Part shown: positions 46,970 through 58,927 of the stretch, piece after piece
Position numbering within the stretch: position 1 is the stretch's first letter
Layout: every line of letters starts with the position of its first letter
Origin: Hyperoodon ampullatus
Lineage: Eukaryota > Chordata > Mammalia > Artiodactyla > Ziphiidae
Assembly (NCBI GenBank): GCA_949752795.1
Contig: OX457070.1
Span: 32,645,574 to 32,709,573 of the forward strand
Length of the DNA stretch: 64,000 nucleotides
Reading direction: 5' to 3'
Position numbers and translations under genes: made by a program
Notes under the pieces: generated by a model
The model's database searches: none
What the model was told of the DNA's origin: nothing
Seen by the model: the letters and a program-made list of their open reading frames with translations, nothing else

Positions 46970-48190
46970 ACTGTTTCTAAGATGGACTGCCCCTAAGAGT
47001 TGGGTATTTGGAGCCATCTCTGGGGCATGTAGAGCTCAGAGCAAATCGTATTATATGTCCCCCTATTTTCACACCTTCCACCCAGCAGACATTTTGATAA
47101 ATCAAAGAGAGACTTGAGAGCAAAACTGTAGCATATAATGATCATACAGACTGAGCACATATGATTATAAGAGCGCAACTGATCCATCTACTTTTCTTGG
47201 GGACCAGACAAGTGGAGATCAGTGATTTCAGACTGAAAGTATAGGAGCTTCACTGGTCAGTGTATAGATAGCTCTCTTTTTTGCTAAGGACTGTCTTTCT
47301 GAGCCACTGACTTATATAAGGTCCCCAACGCTTGGCACCTGAGGCAACTACCCATATTCCATGACTGTTTATTATTGGGGTTAGATTAACAAGTTTTGAT
47401 AGCTCAGGTCAAATCCATAAATTTGAGTAGAAATAGCCATGTGGATTATTATCAGGAGGCAAAATATGTTGTCGATTGGAAGTGCCTTTAATTCATGTCT
47501 TCCAATTTTAATTTTATAGCTAAAGACATCGAAGGGCACAGAAGTTGGAGGAACAAAGCCTAGATCACACAGTCGCTTGGCTCTGTTGGAGCTGAGTGAC
47601 TCCAGGCCTGGGCTGCTGAGATTATGGACACCATTCAGCTGTGGTCCTGGCTATTGGCTTATATAGCAGCTACACAAATAGTTAGAATCAAAGTGTTTTC
47701 CTAGGTGGCTGGTCTGCTAAATTATCCAACAAGAATCAGTAGCTATTCACCCAGGCTTGCATCTCTAATACTCCCCTAATTTAATTCTCTTCTGGTTATT
47801 CTCACCAGGGCTATTTGTTCCTCTTTACGATAGAATCTAAATTATGCATTCAGTCCCAGCTCATGAGTGGAACAGGGATCTGAGGCATTGAAGAATAACA
47901 TGGCACTCACCTGATACAATTGGACTATAAAGATTTTCCATTTAAATGATGCAGAAAGTAAAAAAAAAAAAAAGCCTCTGGATGAATCAGACACAGCAGG
48001 CAGCCATGATTTCCACCTCTTCAGTTTATGGAGTTGAACCCTTTAAATATGCAAAACAAGCCCTATTGAGATTATCTGTGCTTGGAAGGCTCCTAATTTT
48101 CTCTCTAACTGAAAAAAAGAGATATGGATCTGCAAGAGGAAAACGAAGGTCTACTGTAAGGGATTATATGGACTGCTGAGTTTAAATTCA
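46970..48190. other. Mostly unique sequence, no gene seen
   Basis: A weak MIR-like stretch lies at 47490-47600 ('tagctaaagacatcgaagg', 'agcctagatcacacagtcg'). No coding frame of interest. Confidence 0.4.
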
Positions 48191-48194
48191 GAAA

Positions 48195-48385
48195 ACAATC
48201 CCTTGTATGTAGATGATGCTTTATGGTTTAGAAAACACTTTCACATGGTCTCTTCAGTCCTCAGAATAGCCTGAGACTATTTCCAGGGTTATCAGTGGCA
48301 CAGAGAAGTGCCAGAAACATTTTTCAGAGATACAAGAGGCACACAGCAGAGGTTGAAGCCTAGAATTACAAGATTTTCACTTTTA
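48195..48385 (-). repeat. MIR SINE fragment
   Basis: 'aaaacactttcacatggtc' and 'tcttcagtcctcagaatagc' then 'ggcacagagaagtgccag' follow a diverged minus-strand MIR. Confidence 0.5.
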
Positions 48386-48689
48386 GAGAAAAGGCCTCAG
48401 AAATTGTTTAGTTAAACAACCCTCAAACCCATCAGCACCAGTCATTGTTTTACAATATCTCTGAGAACTTTGGCTATCTAGTCTGTACATGAGTGCCTTG
48501 GAGATGGTTGCTCAGAATCCCACAGAGCAATTCATTCCATTCAAAAAAGTAGTTCAGGTTATTAGACTGGAAAAAATTTGAGCTCAAATCTTTCTCTTTG
48601 TGGCTTTTACTCACTGGTCCTGACTAGGGTATCAGGTGTCATGCAGGTTAGGAATACTAGCTACCATGTAGAAAGGGCCAAGTATCTAA

Positions 48690-49400
48690 TACAATACTTC
48701 ATTCCCTATGAACCCTCTCAAGATGAGTATTAATTTCCATTTTTTCCCCTTTTTTATTGAAGTATAGTTGATTTACAATGCCGTGTTAGTTTCTGATGTA
48801 CAGCAAAGTATTATATCTATATCTATACTTTTCTCATATTCTTTTCCATCATGGCTTATTACAGGATATTGAATATAGTTCCCTGCTCTATACAGTAGGA
48901 CCTTGTTTATCTATTTTATATGTAATAGTTTGTATCTGCTAATCCCAAACTCCTAATTTATCTCTCCTTCACTCCCCCTTTCCTCTTTAGTAATCATAAG
49001 TTTGTTTTCTATGTCTGTGAGTCTGCTTCTGTTGGGTAAATAAGTACATTTGTGTCATATTTTAGATTCAACATATAAGTGATATCATATGATATTTGTC
49101 TTTCTCTGTCTGACTTACTTCACTTAGTATGATAATGTCTAGGTCCATCCATGTTGCTGCAAATGACATTATTTTATTCTTTTTTATGACTGAGTAGTAT
49201 TGCATTGTATATATGTACCACATCTTTACCATTCATCAGTTGGTGCACATTTAGGTTGCACATTTCCATGTCTTGGCTAAGAAACAGATGACCAGAGAGA
49301 TAAAATTCAGCGTGAAAAGACACGTAATTAGTGGTAAGACTAGCATTTGAACCCAGGTCTGTCTTGCTGTACCAGAACACATTGTCCAAGGGAAGTCCAA
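48690..49400 (-). repeat. MIR SINE split by an L1
   Basis: The left MIR part (48690 to ~48744, 'cctctcaagatgagtattaat') and right part (~49263-49400, 'gaaacagatgaccagagag', 'gaacccaggtctgtcttgc') lie on either side of the L1 at 48745-49262 and read as one MIR when the L1 is left out. Confidence 0.6.
48745..49262 (-). mobile_element. 5'-truncated L1 tail, minus strand
   Basis: Starts with a T-rich run ('ttttttattgaagtatag'), then L1 3' UTR in reverse ('ttccctgctctatacagtag', 'atttagattcaacatataag') and the last ORF2 part ('actgagtagtattgcattg') to 49262. It interrupts a MIR. No clean duplication was seen. Confidence 0.9.
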
Positions 49401-50605
49401 TCCTTTTGTACAGTGTTGCTTCCCAGTATCTGAAGATGATTTAGGAAATCCTGTCAACATTTCTATGTCATGTTAGATAGAGTACCCTTTTGTTTGGGGT
49501 ACTTTTTTTGGGTGGGGAATCAGGAAAATGCACACATGCATCTAGTTATAAAATATACATCTTAGTTCAGGTTAGTGTATTCCAGCTTAAGAACTCATGA
49601 CTACTCCTCCAATCATTCTCCAGCAATGTGAGTTTCCATTCACTCATTGCTGTCATGGTCATGGTACTCTGGAGCTGTCGTAGTTTGTCAATGCCCCTCA
49701 TTTTATGTGGTGCCCAGGACTGAGCACACTGCTCTGGGATACCAGTACAACCCACTGGTTGGGAAGGAATTCCAAATCAGCACCACTCCTGCTCTATCCT
49801 GCACACTCCACTCTCATGAATTCACCAAAGCTCAACAACGTGACCATGGTCACCTGTAATTCATGGTTCCCTGTAAGAGTATGTCTTTTGGTCCCAGCCT
49901 CAGGGCTTTTTTGTCTCGTGAGATGAAGTTCACACCTGGGGCATAAAGATCCTTCTCAAGTCATATCCAAAGCTGCGTAGAAAATTTCTTGGAACACAGT
50001 AGAAATTGTTTTGTTTTATGCTACTTCCTGATAGTGCAGGAGACAGATGCCTGTAGTAAACAAGCCCCCATGGCATCTCTGCTCAGCAAGAATGTCCGCT
50101 AGGTATGCGAGCATGTTTCCACTTAGTCTCACTATCTCCGTTCCTCCAAGAAAGACCTTGCAGGCTCTCTGTTCTTTTCACACCACACACAGGGTAGCCT
50201 TAAAAAGGCGGTAGCATGACCTCTTCACATATAACAATTATTTGTTTTTTGCTTTCCATAAAAACGAACCCAAATTTTTGCAATAAATTTTAAAGGCTGG
50301 GATGCTACCTCTGATGGCCAACTTTTCTTGGGTTGGCTGGTGTCTCACCTTTAGAAACATCCTGCTGAGATGGTTTTGCTCACCTCCATGCTTCGTACCT
50401 GGATAGGGGAGAAGAAAGGAGAACAGCAAGGAGATGGAGGCCGAGTTAAATAGACAGATAAAAGGATGCCGTTGGGTCTCATTCAGGAACTCAGTTGATG
50501 CAGAAGTCACTTCCTCTTCCTTGAAACTTTGCTTGGTTTCCAATACAACACTTCCTAGGTTTTCCCTCTACCTTTCTCAATTTCCGTTGTTAGTTTCCCC
50601 TGTTA
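49400..50605. other. Unique sequence, no gene seen
   Basis: No family recognised. Frames at 49647-49926 and 50238-50543 are short and unsupported. Confidence 0.4.
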
Positions 50606-50609
50606 CCCC

Positions 50610-51640
50610 CGACCTCTTACCAGTGGAGCACCCCAGGGTTTAATCCGTGGTCCTTGCCTCTCCCTATACTCACTTCCTTAGGGATTTCTTCTAGTTTCAT
50701 GGTTTTAAACACTATGTCTGTGCTGGTGACTCCCGCAAATTATAACTTCATTCCAGACCTCTCTCTTAAACTCCAGACATGTATACCCAGCTCCCTACTT
50801 AACATTTCCTCTGGGATGTCCAATAGATGTCTCTGTCCAAAACTGAACTCCTGATCTTACCCTAAAACATGCACCACTTGTAGCCGTCCCCATCTCCATT
50901 GATCTTCCAGTTTCCCAGGTCACAAAACCCTGAAGTCATTGTTTACTTCTCTTCTCTCCAAGCCAACATGAAATCTGTGAGCAAATCCTTCCATACGTAT
51001 CCAGAATCTGACCCCTCCTCCACATCTTGTTCTATGTCACCATCATTTCTCGCTTGGAATATTTCAATACACACCCAGCCACTTTGCCTGCTCCTACATG
51101 GGTCTCCCTAGTCTGCTTTTAACACAGCAGCCAGTATGGTCTTCTTGAAATATTAAATCAGATCATGTCACTTCTTCTCAAAACTAGTAAAAGTCAAAGC
51201 CCTTCCATTAATTTATGTGATTTGGCCCTGAATTACCTACCTTCTTGCTTCCTCTCTAGATTCTTTTCTCTCACTCATTCTCCTCCAGGCATACTTACCT
51301 CCTAACTAACTCTCAGCATCTTCAAGTATTTGCTCCAGTGTCACCTTGTCACTGAAGCTGACCACTCCTCCAAGCAGTGCACACACATCCCGCACTCTGA
51401 TCTCCTCACTTGACTCTATTCTCTTTTCTGTGTTATTTCCAATACGCCTAACAATTGCTTATCTATTATGTTTACTGTTTGTCACCTCTCTTTCTCCACT
51501 AGAATGTAAGCTCCACAAGGGCCGGGATGTTCATCTGATTAATTCATTTATGTATCTCGGCAATGAGAACAGAGCCTGGTCCAGAGGAGACAATCAATAA
51601 ATACCTGTTGAATAAAGCAATTAATGAATAAATGAACAAA
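50610..51640 (+). repeat. Long L2 LINE 3' half (RT remnant plus 3' UTR)
   Basis: About 1 kb. The 5' part carries a decayed reverse-transcriptase segment: the frame 50654-50854 reads PDLSLKLQTCIPSSLLN and NRCL, followed by KTELL-like coding bases, in the L2 order. The middle has 'aaatcctt' and 'gtatccagaatctgacc', 'catcatttctcgcttgg', 'aatcagatcatgtcacttc'. The 3' end has 'gaatgtaagctccacaagg' and 'aataaatacctgttgaata'. L2 died out early in mammals, and this copy is broken by many substitutions. Confidence 0.85.
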
Positions 51641-51768
51641 GATTATGTGAGCCAAAAGCAAGAGGGTCCGATTTTGCTGTTGCTATATATGATCATTAAT
51701 AACTGCAATGAAATATCTGGATAAAAAGTAGATGTATTCTTATTACACTGCTGTGGAGAGGGCATTTT

Positions 51769-51986
51769 TTTTTGTTTTAGAATCTTTATTGGAGTATAAT
51801 TGCTTTACAATGGTGTTAGTTTCTGCTTTATAACAAAGTGAATCAGTTATACATATACATATGTTCCCATATCTCTTCCCTCTTGTGTCTCCCTCCCTCC
51901 CACCCTCCCTATCCCACCCCTCTAGGTGGTCACAAACCACCTAGCTGATCTCCCTGTGCTGTGCGGCTACTTCCCACTAGCTATCT
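51769..51986 (-). mobile_element. Very short L1 3' tail, minus strand
   Basis: Only the last ~220 bases of a young-type L1, reversed: T-rich start, 'ttggagtataattgctttac', 'aatcagttatacatatac', then a CCC-rich tract (51891-51920) and 'agctgatctccctgtgctg'. It matches the 3' end of the 1.8-7.3 kb copy. A 9-bp duplication gggcatttt lies at 51760-51768 and 51987-51995. Confidence 0.9.
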
Positions 51987-52890
51987 GGGCATTTTCTTTT
52001 AAACTCTTTAGTTTAGATATAACACCCATACTTGCAGTGAGAAAAATCTCAAGTGTACATATGCGTGAGGTTTTAACAAAGTGAACACAGTGATGTAACT
52101 AGATATATCACTGTGTATCGTGTTCAAGATCAAGATCAAGATACAGAACATTAACAGCAAACACAGAAGCCCCCCTTGTGCCTTAATTCCAGTCATAACC
52201 CCCAAAGGTAGCCACTCTAATGATGTCTAACACCATAATTTAATTTTGCCTTTTTTGAATTTTATATAAAAAAGATATATGCACATGATGCTTTAGTGTC
52301 TGGCTTCTTTAAACTTGTGTCTATTGCTGTGACATGTGGCAGAAATGTATTCTTTTTTACAACTGTTTAGTATTCTGTTATATATGTATACCATAACTTG
52401 TTTTTTTTTTTTTCATTTTAAGACACTGAGGTCTACTTTGATTGTTTCCAGCAATGTTTATAGCTTTCAAAGTAAATAGCTTACACACACCATTTGTTAA
52501 ATTTATTCCTGAATAATTTCATATGTTTTGTAAAATTCAGTTGGCTTTGGCATTGTACTTTCATTTTCTAAATATTTGCTGCCAATAAATCAAATACAAT
52601 TGACTTTCACATATTGACCTTGTATCTTGTGCCATTGCTGAATTCTCTTAGTTTTATAAGATTTTTGAAATTCCTTTTGATTTTCTTCCATAAAAATAAT
52701 TTTGTAATCTATGAAAAAGATAGTTTTACTTTTTTCTTAATTTTAATGTCTTTTATATTTATTTATTTATTCGCTGTGGTGAGAACAAACCTTCTTTTTC
52801 TCTCTCTTATGGAAAACGTATTTAATGTTTTACCAATAATTATGATGCTAGCTGTAGGCTGGTTTTAAAATATGTGTATGTATCTATGTA

Positions 52891-52932
52891 CACACCCCCC
52901 CCACACACACACACACACATACACCCCACACA
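52891..52932 (+). repeat. (CA)n microsatellite with a C-run
   Basis: cacacccccccc then (CA)n and more CA/CCC steps, inside the old L1. Confidence 0.9.
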
Positions 52933-53098
52933 GAGTCTTTATCATACTGAGGAAGTTTCCTTCTAGTCCTTGTTTTCGAGAGTTATTATAATGGATGGGC
53001 ATTGAATCTTGTCAAAACCTTTTTCTACATCTATTGAGATTAACATATGTTTTTCTACTTTACACTATTAATATGGTAAATTACACTGACTAATTTTT

Positions 53099-53311
53099 TT
53101 TTTTTTTTTTTTTTTTTTGCGGTACGCGGGCCTCTCACTGTTGTGGCCTCTCCCATTGCGGAGCACAGGCTCCGGACACGCAGGCCCAGCGGCCATGGCT
53201 CACGGGCCCAGCCACTCCGCAGCATGTGGGATCTTCCCGGACCGGGGCACGAACCCGTGTCCCCTGCATCGGCAGGCGGACTCTCAACCACTGCGCCACC
53301 AGGGAAGCACC
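53099..53311 (-). mobile_element. CHR-type tRNA-derived SINE
   Basis: Minus-strand copy with a T-run at the left end, 'gcggtacgcgggcctctcac', a B-box-like segment and gggaagcac at the right end. A perfect 17-bp duplication tacactgactaattttt lies at 53082-53098 and 53312-53328. It inserted into the old L1, so it is younger than that. Confidence 0.97.
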
Positions 53312-55033
53312 TACACTGACTAATTTTTGAATGTTAGGCCAACCTTGCATTCCTGGTATAAACCCCATTTGGTCAGGATATATTATCCTTTTTATATATT
53401 ATGGAATACATTTTGCTAATAGTTCAAAAATATTTTTTCATCTCTGTTCCTGAGAAATATTATCCTGCAATTTTTTTTGTAATGTTCTTATCATCCTTTG
53501 GTATCAGGTTTATGCTGGGTCCATAAAATAAATTTGGAATTGTTCTCCCCCCTTCACTTTTTGAAAAGTTTAGGGAGTTTGGTATTATTTCTTATTTACA
53601 TGTTTGATTGTACTTAGTAATTAAGCCACCTTGGCCTGGTGTTTTCTCTGTAGAAAGGTTTTTAATTTCAAATGCAATTTCTTTAACGGAAATGGGACAA
53701 ATCAAATTTGAGCCGGTTTTCATAAACTGTATTTTTAAGAAATTTGGCCATGTCATCTAAGTTGGCTCTATTCATTGGCAAACATTTTTCTTAATATTTC
53801 CTAATTATTTCTTTAATGTATGTAAGATCTGTGGCAATGTTCCTTTTGTCATTCTTGAAATCGGTAATTTGTTTTCTCTATTTTTTATTTTATTCTACTT
53901 ATTTTATTTTACTTTTGACTAGTTATATATCAACTTTGTTGATCCTTTAAGAATCTAAATTTTGACTTTGTTGATTTTTGCCATTATTTGTCTGCTTTCT
54001 ATGTCATTAATTTCTCCTTTTATCTATTTAATATCTCTTTTAAAATACTTTTTGGTTTAATATGCTCTTCTTCTTACTTGAGAAGCTTAGGTCTTTGATA
54101 TGAAAGTTATTTTTCTTTTCTAATATAAGCATTTAAAGCTATAACTTTCCCTCAGTATTCCTCCAGACATTAATGCGTTCAATTGTTATTATTCAGATTA
54201 AAATATGTTATAATTTTTCCTATGGTTTCCTTTTTGGTCTATGGTTTATCTAGAAGTAAGTTTATTAATTTTCAAATATGTGGGAGTATTTCAGATATCT
54301 TATTTTTATTTACATCTAATTTAATTACATTGTAGTCAGAGAACGTACTTCTTGTGATGTTAATTCTTTGAAATTTATTGAGACATTTTTTAGCCCAGCA
54401 TGTGATCTGTTCTGTTGATGGCTCCATTTACACTTGGGAAGAATGTGGATTCTGCAATTATTGGTGGTAGTGTTCTATCGATATCAATTAGGTCAAATAG
54501 GTTCATAGTGTTGTACAGGTCTTCTATACCCTTAAAGATTATTTTTCTACCTATCCTATCAAATATTGATAGAGGAGTGTTAAAATCCCCAACTACAATT
54601 GTGGATTTATCTATTTGTCGCTTAAGGTCTGTCAATTTCTGACTTTCACAGTTTGAAGCTTTATTAAAAGGGGCATGCTTGTCTATGGCTTCCTGATGAA
54701 TTAACCCATTTATCATTATTAAATATACCTTTTTGCATTTGATAATATTTCTTTTTTTGAAATCTACTTTGTCTGATATTGATATAGTCACCCCAGCTTT
54801 TTTGTGATTAGTATTTGCATGATAGATATTTCTTATCCTTTTATTTAAAATTTTTTGTATTGTTGTATTTGAAGTGCATTTATTTCAGACAGCATAAGGT
54901 TGAGGTTTGCATTTTTATCCAGCTTAAGAATTTATACCGTTGACTCTTGAACAACGCAGGGGTTAGGGGCGCCAACTCCCCATGCAATCAAAAATCTGTG
55001 CATTACTTTTCACCCACCAAAACACAGCCTACT

Positions 55034-55172
55034 CTTTGTTCATTTGCTTGTTTGTTTGTTTTTGGCCGCGTGGCATGCGGGATCTTTTTCCCTGACCAGG
55101 GATCGAACCCATTCCCCCTGCAGTGGAAGCATGGAGTCTTAACCACTGGACCACCTGGGAAGTCCCTGGACT
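55034..55172 (-). mobile_element. Short CHR-like SINE inside Tigger
   Basis: Minus-strand copy: (TTTG)n at the left, 'catgcgggatctttttccc', 'gggatcgaacccattccc' and 'ccaggtggtcc' complement at the right. A perfect 9-bp duplication cagcctact lies at 55025-55033 and 55173-55181. It is shorter than the ~210-bp copies and represents another subfamily. Confidence 0.9.
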
Positions 55173-55534
55173 CAGCCTACTGTTAACTGGAAGTCTTACT
55201 GATAACATAAACCGTCTATTAGCACGTATTTTGTGTAAGTATTATATACTGCAATCTTACAATAAAGTAAGCTAGAGAAAAGAAAATATTAAGCAACCAT
55301 AAAGAAGAGAAAAAACATTTACAGTACTGTACTGTATTTATCAATACTGTAAGTTTACATCATCTGTTTACAAGATGAATTATCTTCAGTATTTATATCA
55401 ATACTGTCTTACAGGATACGAAACACTGTAGATGTTATACATATTATTAACACTAGACATGAAAAATAAGAAACTGTGAAAAAGAAATTCATATCTTTTT
55501 ACAGGTATAACAATTCATGCATTGATAACGAAGA

Positions 55535-55603
55535 AGCAACAGTATGATTGCTTTATGGTAGCCTAGTGTAAGCAATATGATTGCCTCATGGTAGCCTAGG
55601 CTA
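55535..55603 (+). repeat. Imperfect tandem duplication in Tigger
   Basis: Units 55535-55570 and 55571-55603 share 'tatgattgc' and 'atggtagccta' in the same order, 36 and 33 bases long. Confidence 0.8.
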
Positions 55604-56051
55604 ACACTAATGAATGAATTGTTATAACATTTTTATGGCATGTAGTACTACAGTCATATTCATAATAAAGTATTGGAAATATTGTTATATTTTTAAAAAC
55701 CATTTGCCTGTAATGATAGGCTGATATGCAGTTTCTCCAATTACGAGAGAGAGAGGCATACTGTACGGTAATGTAATTCTTTGAAAACAAAGTTATAAAA
55801 CAGTAAGAAAACTAACACATTATCAATTTTATATTTAATATCACTCACCTTATACCTAGGTAAAGATAGGCTATCCATTTCCATACAAGTCTTGCACATG
55901 ATGTTCTAACAATGAATACTTAGGTGGTGATGATGATGATGACACAAAAGCATCTCATGTAGTTCTTGCCATATAGTTATTAGATTTCACATGAAGACAC
56001 TCACACACACAACAGATAAGTTTGTTACTTGTATGGCATAATGATTATTTA

Positions 56052-58028
56052 TTACTCATTAAGAGGCAGGAGATCATCATAAAGGTCTTCATCCTCGTCA
56101 TCCCATTGAGTAGGCTGGGGAAGAGGAGGAAGAGGAGGGGTTGGTCTTGCTGTCTCAGGGGTGCCAGAGGCAGAGGAGGTGGTGGAGATGGAAGGGGAGA
56201 CAAGAGAGGCAGGCACACACAATGTTAATTTATGAAAATACATTGTAATTTCTGTCTGACCCTTTTGCTTTTTCAGTTCTCTAAAAATGTGTCTATATGA
56301 TACTAGTCCTTCTTCCACCATTTGCTTTAGTTTCAGTGCCTGTATCATAGAAGTATCCATGTCGTAAAAGCAGTCAAAAGCAATCTCGAATAAGACTTGT
56401 TCTGCCAGATTATCTAATGTCAACTTGTTTTCTGGCACTGCTTCTGCATCTTCTTCCTCATCATCTGGCCCTGGTTTGGAAGCACTCTTCTCCACAAAGT
56501 CATGTTCTGTTAATTCCTCTGGTGTGGTGTCTGTTAGCTCTTAGATTTCTCCAAGACCCATATCTTGAAACCTTTCACTCCCCACCCCCAAACCTTTTTT
56601 GCCATATCCACAGTCTCATGATCTCCTAGATTGGCTCTGTCGGAAATCCTGTAAAGTCATGCACAACACGTGGGCATGGTTTTCTCCAGCAAAAATTTAT
56701 TGTTTGAGGCTTGATGGCTTACATGGCTTTTTATATAACAACCAACAATGGTATCATCAATAGTGTAATCCTTCCAGACTTTCATGACTTTCTCTTTGTC
56801 GGGGTTCTCTTCCATAGATTGACAATCCTTTCCACAGAGTGCTGTGTGTAATGAGCTTTAAAGGTCCTTATGACCCAGTGATCTAGAGGCTGAATTAAAG
56901 ACTATTTTGGGGGAGCAAGTAGATCACTTTGATGACTTTGGTGTTGAACTCATGGGGTTCTGGGTGGCCAGAGGTATTGTTCAATATCAAAAGAAATTTA
57001 AAGGCAATCACTTACTGGAAAGGTACTTCCTGACTTCAGGGACAAAACATCAATGGAACCAATCCAAAAAAAAAGGGTTTTCTTCTTGTCCAGGTCTTCT
57101 TGTTGTACAACCAAAGGACTGGCAATTGGTGTTTATCTTTTCCCTTCAAGGCTCAGCAGTTAGCAGCTTTATAGATAAGGGCAGTCCTGATCATAAACCC
57201 GACTGCATTTGCACAAAATCATAGAGTTAACCTATCCCTTATTGTCTTAAATGCTGGTGCTCCCTTACCTTCCTTACTAATAAATGTCCTTTGTGGCATT
57301 TTTTTTTCCAGAGTCGGGAATTTTTTTTTCTTGGTCATGCCATGCGGCTTCTGGGATCTTAGTTCCCAGACAGGGATCGAACCCAGGCCCAGTGAAAGCA
57401 CAGTGTCCTACCGCTGGTCCACCAGGGAATTCTCCAGAGTAGGGCACGTTTGTCTGCATTAAAAACCCATTCAGGTAAATATCCTTTCTCCTCAATGATT
57501 CTCTTAATTGTGTCTGGGAATTTGTCTGCTGTCTCTTGGTGAGCAGAAGCTACTTCTCCTGTTACCTTGACACGTTTTAAGGCAAAGCTCTTTCTAAAAT
57601 TATCAAACCATCCTTTGCTGGCATTAAATTCTCCAGCTTTAGATCCTTCACCTTTCTTTTGATTTAAGTTGTCATATAATGACTTCACTTTTTCTTGAGT
57701 CATATTAGAGTCTATAGGTATGCCTTTTTTATGGCAATTCTGCACCCACATAAAAGCTGCATTTTCATTATGAGATAAAAAGGTATTTTGCAAAAAGTGT
57801 AAGTTTCTTGAGCCTGCTAGCGTAGCTGCAGCAACAGCTTCACGAATTTCCTTTGCTTTTTTCACCTTAGGCCAGATTCATTTATCTTGAAATGGCGGGA
57901 AACTGCAGCCAGAGACCTCAATCTATACGGTGCATGTGAAACAATGTAACCTTTTCATGTAATATGACTTTTCTCTGCTTTTTGGGAGAACTTCCAGCAT
58001 CACTAGTAGAACCTAGTATGGGTCCCAT
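56052..58028 (-). pseudogene. Tigger transposase remnant (DDE/DDD)
   Basis: Likely start at 58028 (ATG on the minus strand, MGPILGSTSDAG). A frameshift follows after a stretch PKKQRKVI. The open piece 57359-57865 encodes the HTH-like and CENP-B-like part and the first catalytic Asp in VFNADKRALLW; the usual acidic partner after the Asp is changed to Lys. A SINE (57319-57433) interrupts the gene right after this. Past it, frames MPQRTFISKEGKGAPAF continue but shift. The second catalytic site, usually LDNAPGHP, reads LNNTSGHP, so its Asp is lost. The third site is still visible as LIQPLD. The C-terminal frame 56052-56495 (147 codons) is acidic near its start and end, with FYDMDTSMIQ in between. 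It is inactive. Confidence 0.85.
57319..57433 (-). mobile_element. Short CHR-like SINE inside the Tigger transposase
   Basis: Minus-strand copy ('catgccatgcggcttctggg', 'gggatcgaacccaggccc', 'ccaccagggaattct'). An 11-bp duplication with one mismatch lies at 57308-57318 (ccagagtcggg) and 57434-57444 (ccagagtaggg). It interrupts the transposase reading frame. Confidence 0.9.
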
Positions 58029-58636
58029 GGTGTTATTTCAAGGTTTATGGTATTGCACTAAACACGAAAACAAATACATGAGAACTGTGAGAGATCACCC
58101 TTTACTGTGAAAGGCAATTTACCGGAGAGACAAAATGCTCTCTCAGAGATGATTAGCATCACACATGTTTTAAGTATTAAGATTCTCAAAATACTTGCGG
58201 ACACCACAATAGCACCAGGAGGTGGCTATGGAATTATTGCAGTAGTACCATATATACTATAGTTAATTTTATGCAGTTATTATTTAATTCCACTTCTTTA
58301 TGTTTGTTTACATTTCTCAACTATGAATGGCACCTTGTATGGTCTGTAAGTGTGTGCATAAGTTTTGATAAATTTTAACATTTTATAACAGACTTGTGTA
58401 TATTTGATGGTAATAAATGATAAACTACACTAGTATCTATGTATATTTTACAAATTCATGACATACCTTTTTCTTTTTTTGTTGTTGTTGTTGATATTTC
58501 TAGGCTACTCAGTTTGCAAGCTTTTTTCAAATTGTCACAAATCTCCAAAATATTTTCCAATATATTTATTGAAAACAAATCCACTTATAAGTGGACACAC
58601 GCAGCTCAAACCCATGTTGTTCAAGGGCCAAATGTA

Positions 58637-58910
58637 CTTATTAATGGCAATGCATATTTTATCTACATGTATTGTAATTGTTCATATGTCTGAGTTTACC
58701 ATCTTGCTGTTTTTACCTATTACTTCTATCTGTTCCTTATTCCTTTGTTCCTCCTTTTCTGTCTTCTTCCGGCTATACATCTTTGTTTCAGTTTTTTAAA
58801 TGATTCCTCCAGAAATTAAATGTGTATTCTTAAGTTATCAGTCTACCTTGGATTAATATTATACTACTTCAAGTATAATATAATCACTTCGTATCAGTAT
58901 ACATTTATTT
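58637..58910 (-). mobile_element. Old L1, minus strand, part B (right side of Tigger)
   Basis: L1-like sequence continues after the Tigger ('tacttctatctgttcctta', 'gtctaccttggattaatatt'). It is the 5' side of the same minus-strand L1 as part A, before ORF2 or in ORF1. Confidence 0.65.
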
Positions 58911-58927
58911 ACCCCCCTCCCATTTTT

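Larger units (their letters stand above)
52010..54934 (-). mobile_element. Old L1 (L1M-type), minus strand, part A
   Basis: A long old L1 in reverse: 3' UTR at about 52010-52390 ('gtgtctggcttctttaaac'), then ORF2 ('cctttttctacatctattg', near 53020) and the endonuclease and upstream region to 54934 ('aaatccccaactacaattg'). The frame 54390-54791 (133 codons, minus) is its largest ORF2 remnant, with IVVGDFNTPLS, the endonuclease motif in eroded form. It is interrupted by a SINE (53099-53311) and ends where the Tigger element begins. Part B lies beyond it. Confidence 0.85.
54937..58634 (-). mobile_element. Tigger2-like DNA transposon (Tc1/mariner, pogo group)
   Basis: Both terminal inverted repeats are visible: left 'ccgttgactcttgaacaac' and right '...gttgttcaagggccaaatg', reverse complements apart from a few changes. 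The target TA is duplicated at 54935-54936 and 58635-58636, the Tc1/mariner hallmark. The transposase is on the minus strand. The 3.7 kb includes two later SINE insertions (about 250 bases together), so it is close to complete. A 36/33-bp imperfect tandem repeat lies at 55535-55603. The exact Tigger subfamily needs a database comparison. Confidence 0.92.

Noticed and set aside
54390..54791. 133-codon minus-strand frame as a host gene
   Set aside because: It carries the L1 endonuclease-like VVGDFNTPLS segment and is part of the old minus-strand L1.
57219..57401. Possible chimeric transposase-SINE protein as a new gene
   Set aside because: The frames join Tigger and SINE bases by insertion; stops and shifts on either side, and no sign of transcription from sequence.
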